This document shows positions 58,311 through 64,000 of a stretch of 64,000 bases of DNA, in pieces; position 1 is the first letter of the stretch; each line of letters opens with the position of its first letter. The position numbers were made by a program, and so were the translations under genes. The notes under the pieces were generated by a model. It ran no database searches. It was not told the origin of the DNA and saw only the letters and a program-made list of their open reading frames with translations. Location: assembly GCA_944321185.1 (NCBI GenBank), contig CALUKH010000002.1, positions 62,001 to 126,000 on the forward strand. Direction: 5' to 3'. This DNA comes from an uncultured Alistipes sp. Lineage in GTDB: Bacteria; Bacteroidota; Bacteroidia; Bacteroidales; Rikenellaceae.

Positions 58311-59456
58311 GTGATCACCGCCGAAGAGTACACCCTGCTGCAAAGCGACGAAGTGCAGCGAGCCATCGCCGCCGCCCGGGGCCGCGATCCGCTGGAGGTG
58401 GCCCTCGACCGTACGGTGCCCCAGGCCCGGCTCGTCGCCACACAGGTCAAGTACCTCGCCCGCGCCGAACACAAGCTGCCGTCGTATGCCGCCGCAGGGT
58501 GCATCCTCCCGCCGCGGGCCTTCGAACAGGCCTCGAGCGAGGCGGCCGCCGAACACAAGACGATCACGGGCGACTCGGTGCTGGACCTCACCTGCGGACT
58601 GGGGGTCGATGCCCTCGCGCTGAGCCGACGGTTCCGCCGCGTGGTGGCCCTCGAACGCGATCCCGTGCTGGCCCGCATCACGGCCGACAACTTTTCGAGA
58701 ATGGGGGTGAAGAACATCGAGGTGGTGAACATCGCCGCCGAGGAGTATCTGGCCGGCAACCCCGGCCGTTTCGACTGGGTCTATGCCGATCCCGACCGCC
58801 GCTCGGCCGAGGGGCGCAAGCAGGTGCGGCTCGAAGCCTGCTCGCCCGATATCACGGCCCTGCGGCCGCTGATCGCCCGCGTGACGGAGCGGCTCTGCGT
58901 AAAGAATTCGCCGCTGTTCGACGTCGACGAGGCACTGCGGCTCTTCCCCCGCAGCCGGGTCGAGGTCCTCTCGATCGGCAACGAGTGCAAGGAGGTGGTG
59001 GTCTACGACGATGCTTCGGGGCCCCTGGTCGAGGCTACGGCCCTCGGCTCGGGACACTTCGCCGCCGTGCCGGGCACAGAGGCGCCCGAGGCCCCGCGGT
59101 TCGATCCGGCGCGCTACGGCTGGCTCGTCGTCCCGGACGTCGCCCTGCAGAAGGCCCGCCTCACACGGCTCCACCTCGCCGGAAAGGCCGACTGCTGGAG
59201 CGACAACGGATTCGGATTCGCCGTCGACCAACCCCGCGGCGTCATCGGCCGGGTGCTGCCCGTCGAACGGATCGAACGCTTCGACCCCAAACTTCTCAAA
59301 CGCCAACTGAAAGGCCTCGGTGTCGAGCTGCTCAAACGCGACTTCCCGTTGGCCGCGGAGGAGCTGCAGCGGCGGCTCGGAGTGCATGCGGGCTGCGAAC
59401 GGCGGCTGGCCTTCACCAAAATCGGGAACGATTTTTGGGCGATCCACCTAAAATAG
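58311..59456 (+). CDS. SAM-dependent methyltransferase with THUMP-like C-terminal domain
   Basis: 381 residues from GTG 58311 (MITAEEYTLLQSDEV); a GTG at 58257 would put the promoter inside the gene. Helical N-terminal domain (about 1-85), Rossmann methyltransferase with VLDLTCGLGVDALALSRRF and VYADPDRRS (active-site DPDRR motif), and a C-terminal part like the THUMP-like fold (DNGFGFAVDQPRGVIGRVLPVERIERFDPKLLKRQLKGLGVELLKRDFPL). Bacteroidota homologues are annotated as RNA methyltransferases of unknown target. It overlaps no neighbour and is 45 bases from the YihY gene. Confidence 0.87.
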   Translation: MITAEEYTLLQSDEVQRAIAAARGRDPLEVALDRTVPQARLVATQVKYLARAEHKLPSYAAAGCILPPRAFEQASSEAAAEHKTITGDSVLDLTCGLGVDALALSRRFRRVVALERDPVLARITADNFSRMGVKNIEVVNIAAEEYLAGNPGRFDWVYADPDRRSAEGRKQVRLEACSPDITALRPLIARVTERLCVKNSPLFDVDEALRLFPRSRVEVLSIGNECKEVVVYDDASGPLVEATALGSGHFAAVPGTEAPEAPRFDPARYGWLVVPDVALQKARLTRLHLAGKADCWSDNGFGFAVDQPRGVIGRVLPVERIERFDPKLLKRQLKGLGVELLKRDFPLAAEELQRRLGVHAGCERRLAFTKIGNDFWAIHLK

Positions 59457-59457
59457 C

Positions 59458-59465
59458 TATCTTTG
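59458..59465 (+). promoter_or_regulatory. Minus-7 box for the YihY-family gene
   Basis: TATCTTTG, starting 1 base after the preceding stop codon and 36 bases before the ATG at 59502. Confidence 0.6.
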
Positions 59466-59501
59466 TCTGAAACCCTCCCGACGAGGAGCGGACGAATCCC
59501 C

Positions 59502-60806
59502 ATGAAACTGAGCAACCTGCTGACATACTTCACCGACACGATCTTCCGCCGGGACGTGAACCATTGGCGCAATCCCGTCGTGCGATGGCTCGTGCAGCAG
59601 TACCGGCTGCTCTTCTACACGGCCCGCGGCCTGCTCGAACACGGAACGATCGTCCGTTCGGCGGCCCTGACCTTCTACACGCTCATGTCGCTCGTGCCGC
59701 TCCTGGCACTCATCTTCGCCGTGGTCAAGGGGTTCGGACTGGCCGACGGCCTGGTCGAAAACCTCTACGGGCTCTTCCCGCAGCACCCCGAAACCGTCGA
59801 CTACATCGTCGGATTCGCCGAAAACGCCCTGGCCCGAACCCAGGGCGGTGTGGTGGCGGCCGTCGGTCTGGTGATGCTCTTCTGGGCCGTGATCCGCGTC
59901 TTCAGTTCGATCGAAAACGCCTTCAACAACATCTGGGAGGTCAAGGTCGAACGCAGCATCGCCCGACAGTGGACCGACTACATCGCCGTGGTGATGATCG
60001 TCCCGGTGCTCTGGATCCTCGCCAACGCCACCGGCAACTACCTCGAACAACAGCTGGGCCTCTACGACAAGTGGTACTTCACGACCCTCTCGCACATGGC
60101 CTCGATGGTCGTCATCTGGATCATGTTCACGCTGCTCTACCTGATCATCCCCAACGCCCGCGTCCGCATCCAGAGCGCCCTGATGGCCGGCATCGTCGCC
60201 GGAACCTGCTTCCTGCTCTTCCAGTGGGGATACATCTACGTCCAGCGCTGGATGACCTCCTACAACGCCATCTACGGAAGTTTCGCCGCCCTGCCGCTCT
60301 TCCTCATCTGGATGCAGACCTCGTGGGAGATCCTCCTCTTCGGCGGCGAGCTCTCGTTTGCCTACCAGAACATCAGCCGCTTTGCCGAAGAGCGCGAATC
60401 GCTGCGCATCAGCTACGACCAGCGCCGAAAGGTGATCCTGGCGGTGATGATCCTCGTGGCCCGCAACTTCCGCGACCACGGCGGCACGCTCCCGGCCGAG
60501 GCCATCCGCGAAAACCTCGGACTGCCGACCCGCATCGTCAACGACATCCTCTTCCAGCTCGTCCAGGCCGGACAACTCATCGCCGTGCGCAGCGGCGACG
60601 GTGAACGCGACGTAGCCTTCGCTCCGGCCCACGACCTGGGTTCGATGACCGTCTACGGCATCCTGGAGGCTGTCGAGCGGAGCGGTCCGACCACTCTCGA
60701 TCTGGAACAGACCCCCGAACTAGCCCGCATGAGCCACGAGGTGGAGGCCCTCAAGGAGGTGGTCCGCAACGCGCCGGGCAACGTCCCCCTCGAGAAGCTG
60801 CTGTAA
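59502..60806 (+). CDS. YihY/virulence factor BrkB family membrane protein
   Basis: 434 residues. Six membrane helices between about 45 and 290; RSAALTFYTLMSLVPLLALIFAVVKGFG is the family's signature, together with SSIENAFNNIWEVK and YGSFAALPLFLIWMQTSWEILLFGGELSFAYQN. A soluble C-terminal region of about 130 residues has winged-helix character (AEAIRENLGLPTRIVNDILFQLVQAGQLIAV), an extension found in Bacteroidota homologues. The function is not established (formerly wrongly called RNase BN). It starts a group with the DUF2520 and kdsC genes. Confidence 0.9.
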   Translation: MKLSNLLTYFTDTIFRRDVNHWRNPVVRWLVQQYRLLFYTARGLLEHGTIVRSAALTFYTLMSLVPLLALIFAVVKGFGLADGLVENLYGLFPQHPETVDYIVGFAENALARTQGGVVAAVGLVMLFWAVIRVFSSIENAFNNIWEVKVERSIARQWTDYIAVVMIVPVLWILANATGNYLEQQLGLYDKWYFTTLSHMASMVVIWIMFTLLYLIIPNARVRIQSALMAGIVAGTCFLLFQWGYIYVQRWMTSYNAIYGSFAALPLFLIWMQTSWEILLFGGELSFAYQNISRFAEERESLRISYDQRRKVILAVMILVARNFRDHGGTLPAEAIRENLGLPTRIVNDILFQLVQAGQLIAVRSGDGERDVAFAPAHDLGSMTVYGILEAVERSGPTTLDLEQTPELARMSHEVEALKEVVRNAPGNVPLEKLL

Positions 60807-60821
60807 AAACATCGCAACGAA

Positions 60822-61601
60822 ATGAAACGCATCGTCATCATCGGAAGCGGGAATCTGGCCGAAGCGCTGGCCCGCGCCGTCGCCGTGAGCGACCTGGAGG
60901 CCGTGCAGGTCTTCGCCCGCAATCCCGAACGCGGCCCCGTCGTGGCCCGGCTGGCGGGCTGCGGCTGGACGTCCGATCCCGAACGGCTGGACCCGACGGC
61001 CGACCTCTATCTGATCGCCGTGAGCGACCGCGCCGTGGCCTCGGTGGCCTCGACGCTGCCCATCCCCGCGCAGGCCGCCGTGGCCCATACGGCCGGGAGC
61101 GTGCCGCTGGAGGCCATTCCCGAGCGTTTTGAACGCCGCGCGGTCTTCTACCCGATGCAGACCTTCACGAAGGGCCGTACGGTCGATTTTACACGGATTC
61201 CGATCTTTCTGGAGACCTCCTCCGCCGCCTGGCGTCCCGAACTCGAAGCCCTGGCCCGCAAACTCTCGCGGAAGGTTATCTGGACCGATTCGGCCCAGCG
61301 CGCCAAGGTGCATCTGGCCGCCGTCTTCGCCTGCAACTTCGCCAACTGCATGTACGCAATCGGCGAGGAGGTGGTGCGCTCGGCCGGCCTCGACTTCGAG
61401 GTCCTCAAACCGCTCATCGCCGAGACGGCCGCCAAGGCCTGCGACGCCCGTTCGCCGCGCGACGTGCAGACGGGTCCCGCCGTGCGAAACGATGCCCCTA
61501 CGATGGAGCGCCATCTCGGACTGCTCGACAACGCCCCCAACCTGCAGGAAATCTATCAGCAAATCAGCAAAGAGATATGGAAAACTTCAAGGAAGCAATA
61601 G
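60822..61601 (+). CDS. DUF2520 Rossmann-fold oxidoreductase
   Basis: 259 residues. N-terminal NAD(P)-binding domain with IVIIGSGNLAEALARAV (GxGxxA) and LYLIAVSDRAV; C-terminal helical DUF2520 domain with FYPMQTFTKGRTVDF, HLAAVFACNFANCMYAIGEE and ARSPRDVQTGPAVRNDAPTMERHL. Similar to F420-dependent NADP oxidoreductase/ProC-like proteins; the substrate is unknown. It overlaps kdsC by 25 bases, so the two are translated together, which is a frequent pairing in Bacteroidota. Confidence 0.88.
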   Translation: MKRIVIIGSGNLAEALARAVAVSDLEAVQVFARNPERGPVVARLAGCGWTSDPERLDPTADLYLIAVSDRAVASVASTLPIPAQAAVAHTAGSVPLEAIPERFERRAVFYPMQTFTKGRTVDFTRIPIFLETSSAAWRPELEALARKLSRKVIWTDSAQRAKVHLAAVFACNFANCMYAIGEEVVRSAGLDFEVLKPLIAETAAKACDARSPRDVQTGPAVRNDAPTMERHLGLLDNAPNLQEIYQQISKEIWKTSRKQ

Positions 61602-62122
61602 CACGCTGTCGGACCTTCATCTTCGATGTCGACGGCGTGATGACCGACGGCGGCATCGTCCCGACCGTCGACGGCGACTTCATCCGCCGCTACAACGCCA
61701 AGGACGGCTATGCCCTGGCCTACGCCCTGCGGATGGGATACCGCATCTGCATCATCACCGGCGGACGCGGCAAAACCCTCGAATACCGTCTCCGGATGCT
61801 CGGCATCCGCGACTACTACCTCGACTGCATGGACAAGATCCAGGCCATGCGCGAATACCTCGCCCGCGAAGGGGTCGATCCGGCCGACGTCATCTACATG
61901 GGCGACGACATTCCCGATCTGGAGTGCATGCGCGCGGTGGGGATTCCGGTCTGCCCGGCCGATTCGGCCTCCGAGGTGATCGAGGCATCGCGCTACGTCT
62001 CCGAATTCAAGGGCGGCGAAGGCGCCGTGCGCGACATCGTCGAGCAGGTGCTCCGTGTCCACGGCGACTGGGCCCGCAATTCGCACGGCGTGACCCCCTC
62101 GTCGCTGGCCGCCTCGCGTTGA
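61577..62122 (+). CDS. kdsC: KdsC-type 3-deoxy-D-manno-octulosonate 8-phosphate phosphatase
   Basis: 181 residues. HAD superfamily without a cap domain, active as a tetramer; removes phosphate from Kdo-8-P in LPS core synthesis. Motif I FIFDVDGVMTDGG, motif II IITGG, motif III Lys in MDKIQAMREYL, and motif IV MGDDIPDLECM are all present. The last 20 residues (after VLRVHGDWA) extend past the usual end and are encoded by the first copy of a 32-bp direct repeat that continues beyond the stop codon. Confidence 0.92.
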   Translation: MENFKEAIARCRTFIFDVDGVMTDGGIVPTVDGDFIRRYNAKDGYALAYALRMGYRICIITGGRGKTLEYRLRMLGIRDYYLDCMDKIQAMREYLAREGVDPADVIYMGDDIPDLECMRAVGIPVCPADSASEVIEASRYVSEFKGGEGAVRDIVEQVLRVHGDWARNSHGVTPSSLAASR

Positions 62123-62224
62123 TCCGCCACGTGTTGACTGCCTCGTCGCTGGCCGCCTCATGTTGACCCGCCCCGTCGCCGGCCCCAAACCGGCCCCAAA
62201 CCGGCCCCAAACCGGCCCCAAACC
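62097..62224 (+). repeat. 32-bp direct repeat and (GGCCCCAAACC)4 after kdsC
   Basis: The word CCTCGTCGCTGGCCGCCTC starts at 62097 (inside kdsC) and again at 62141; with the following bases the copies are 32 bp long and differ at 3 positions. A further partial copy starts near 62171. Then four perfect 11-bp copies of GGCCCCAAACC run from 62181 to 62224. Confidence 0.88.
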
Positions 62225-62266
62225 GACTCCAGCAGGACCCAAAGCAACACCCCGGCCAGTCCCCCC

Positions 62267-62304
62267 AAAAAAAGATCCCGAACCTGAAGGTCCGGGATCT
62301 TTTC
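62267..62304. terminator. Bidirectional terminator between kdsC and the BACON/LamG gene
   Basis: AAAAGATCCCG (62270-62280) pairs with CGGGATCTTTT (62293-62303); ACC/GGT extends it inside, with a TGAA loop. Convergent genes end on both sides. Confidence 0.82.
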
Positions 62305-62323
62305 ATTTCAGCATGCGCGGCGG

Positions 62324-64000
62324 TTAGGGCAGCGAAACCGATACCCACTGGGGAGCCTTGTTCATCTCCAGGTCATTGCCGTTCGCGGTGTGATCCTTGA
62401 TGGTGGTACCCTGACCCTCGTTGAAGCGCCAGTAGGCCACCAGACCCTCCGATGCGGGATCGACGTAATAGAAGTGGTTCGTAGCCTTGAAGTCGGCCGG
62501 CGAGAGGACCTTGTTCCAGATGCGCACCTCGCACATCTTGCCCTTCAGGCCACGCTCCGCACTGTAGGAGTAACCCACCCAGAAGAGGCGGTTGTAGTCC
62601 GAATCGGGATAGGCGCGCGACGAGCCGAAGCTGGCCGACGACATCGACGAGATGCGGCCCGAACCATACGATGCACCGTTGACATAAAGCGTCACCTGAC
62701 CCTGATCGAAGGTAGCGGCGAGGTGAATCCACTGGTCCAGCATCATGAACGGAATCAGCTCAAACTGGGCAATCACGGCGCCGTTGCGGTGAGCCACCTC
62801 GAGCGTCTTGTTGTTGATGTTCTGGCCGTCGCCCAGACGCAGCAGGAAGTAGTTCTCGACACCCATGATGGTGGTCATCTCCTTGGTCGACTTGAAGTCG
62901 GCGATATTGACCGTCGCCTCGAACGTGAACTGCGAGAGGTTGTTCAGCACCGAAGGGGTCTTCCACTCCGTGGGACCGGCCCAGTTGTCCTCCATGTTGA
63001 CCACCCATTCGATCAGCGCCTGGGTCTTCTGCGTCACCTTGACAACCAGTTCGGCATCGCCGCCCTTGAAGGTGATCGTACCCTCGCGGCGCTCGCCCGA
63101 CGCTTCGATCACGAAGCGCTCCGTGTCACCCTGACGGCCGTTGTAGGTAATCCAGCTGTCGGAGGGCTGCACCTCGTAGGTGACGTTGGCCGTCACGGGG
63201 ATCTCCAGCTGACCGCCCTCCAGACCGATGTTCAGCTCCGTCTGCGGGGTCGAGATGTTGTCCTTCTGAGCCTGCGAAACCTGGATCTCGACAACCGGAG
63301 TATCGTGCGTACCCTTGATGGTGATCGTTGCCGTGCGGCCCTCGAAGGTCGTGTTCTCGGCCGCCGTGAAGAACATCTTGGCACCCTTGTCACCCTCGCC
63401 GGCCAGCGTGATGTCGTACGTCAGCCACGACTGCGCCTCGGACGAGATCGTGTAGGTCAGATCGCGGTACGAATCGCTCGAATCGAGCACCACCTCGATC
63501 TGCTTGCCGGCCTGCGGCACCGACACCTCCTTCTCGGAGGTCAGCGTCAGGAAGTAGTCCGTGGCCTTGCACGTCACGGGCAGTTCGCAGCTTGCCTCAC
63601 CGACCTTAAAGGTAAAGGTGGTCGAGAGGGCCTCGAGCGACTCGTTGGCCTTGACCAGGAAGACCACCTTGTCACCATCCTTGCCCTTCAGGGGCGAAGC
63701 CTCGACCCAGTCGGCCTCACCCGTGAGCTCCCAGTCGCCCGACGAGGTGACCGTCACCTCGAAACGACCGCCTTCCGACTCGGCATCGATGCTCTTCGGG
63801 AAGACCGAAACCTTATCCTCGACGGGTTTCTCCTCGGCCTTGGCGCACGTCACCTTGAACGCAGCCGTCGCCTTGCCCACCGTGAAGGTAAATTCACCCT
63901 TGAGCTCCTCCTGGGTGGTATTGGGCTGTACGGTGAACTTCACCACGTCGCCGTCCTTACCCTTGCGGGGCGTGGCATCGACCCAGTCGTAGTCGCCCGT
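62324..64000 (-). CDS. BACON-repeat surface protein with LamG domain (5' end outside window)
   Basis: The last 558 codons are visible; the frame runs off the right edge, so signal peptide and start are missing. Several tandem Ig-like BACON units of 75-90 residues follow one another; the first two share the phrases TGDYDWVDATPRKGKDGD and GEADWVEASPLKGKDGD, later ones QSWLTYD... and DSWITYN.... From about 330 onward lies a LamG/concanavalin-like domain (FTFEATVNIADF, DQWIHLAATFDQGQVTLYVNG, GKMCEVRIWNKVLSPADF, GLVAYWRFNEGQG). BACON domains are typical of Bacteroidota carbohydrate- or mucin-binding surface proteins. Ligand unknown. Confidence 0.9.
   Translation of the reverse strand, partial: TGDYDWVDATPRKGKDGDVVKFTVQPNTTQEELKGEFTFTVGKATAAFKVTCAKAEEKPVEDKVSVFPKSIDAESEGGRFEVTVTSSGDWELTGEADWVEASPLKGKDGDKVVFLVKANESLEALSTTFTFKVGEASCELPVTCKATDYFLTLTSEKEVSVPQAGKQIEVVLDSSDSYRDLTYTISSEAQSWLTYDITLAGEGDKGAKMFFTAAENTTFEGRTATITIKGTHDTPVVEIQVSQAQKDNISTPQTELNIGLEGGQLEIPVTANVTYEVQPSDSWITYNGRQGDTERFVIEASGERREGTITFKGGDAELVVKVTQKTQALIEWVVNMEDNWAGPTEWKTPSVLNNLSQFTFEATVNIADFKSTKEMTTIMGVENYFLLRLGDGQNINNKTLEVAHRNGAVIAQFELIPFMMLDQWIHLAATFDQGQVTLYVNGASYGSGRISSMSSASFGSSRAYPDSDYNRLFWVGYSYSAERGLKGKMCEVRIWNKVLSPADFKATNHFYYVDPASEGLVAYWRFNEGQGTTIKDHTANGNDLEMNKAPQWVSVSLP

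Overview
The window is GC-rich chromosomal DNA from a Bacteroidota bacterium, most likely a gut Bacteroidales of the Alistipes/Rikenellaceae type. This rests on host-type promoters (TAnnTTTG minus-7 boxes, one with TTTG exactly 19 bp upstream), the absence of Shine-Dalgarno sequences, and phylum-typical families (DUF4271, DUF4296, DUF3467, HmuY-like, BACON, a stand-alone PASTA protein, a Zn-less Tgt). Lnt, KdsC, LptF/G, TonB and several outer-membrane barrels show a Gram-negative LPS envelope. Genus is inference. No rRNA, tRNA, CRISPR array or insertion sequence was seen.

Layout. 1-4.7 kb: end of an outer-membrane barrel gene, a gingipain-like (C25/clan CD) peptidase with a long helical-repeat tail, a papain-like peptidase and a short HmuY-like lipoprotein, probably one protease/hemophore operon. 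4.8-7.8 kb: lnt-folC. 7.8-16.7 kb: DUF3467, LysE-family exporter, cmk, ispH, a small membrane protein, an S41 peptidase, a sensor kinase, DUF4271, hemD (TTG start), rnpA and yidD. 17-24.2 kb: a hemerythrin-LuxR regulator, an LtaS-like transferase, upp, hflX, tonB, rlmN. 24.2-33.3 kb: rsmG, an ECF sigma factor and a GT2 glycosyltransferase, divergent from tgt-lptF/G-PASTA-rluD, then a YgiQ-type radical SAM protein. 33.3-46.1 kb: a small secreted protein, recO and prmA, divergent from xerD, followed by a tightly packed minus-strand series of about ten genes (flippase, DNA polymerase III delta prime, folK, two envelope lipoproteins, a barrel, rbfA, a LolC/E-type permease, DUF4296, a hypothetical). 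46.5-48.2 kb: corA and an internally shortened MqnA homologue.

48.2-56.8 kb holds the most unusual block: nine intact plus-strand genes behind a host-type promoter and a palindrome-rich leader. They encode two tail-like proteins, a small protein, a ClpP-type prohead protease, capsid, portal, head-tail connector, holin and a P5-like lytic enzyme. No terminase, integrase, tape measure or repressor is present, and head-gene order is protease-capsid-portal instead of portal-protease-capsid. It is either a decayed prophage or a retained particle-forming locus.

56.8-62.1 kb: comEC (membrane domain only), a THUMP-like methyltransferase, a YihY-family membrane protein, a DUF2520 oxidoreductase and kdsC. 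The window ends inside a minus-strand surface protein with BACON repeats and a LamG domain.

A further layer is the intergenic DNA. Four separate gaps each hold a run of exactly nine G, and gaps carry purine-rich or short-unit repeats: an about 18-bp degenerate array after cmk, eleven perfect GAGAA copies after rluD, a 300-bp purine tract near corA, and four perfect 11-bp GGCCCCAAACC copies after kdsC.
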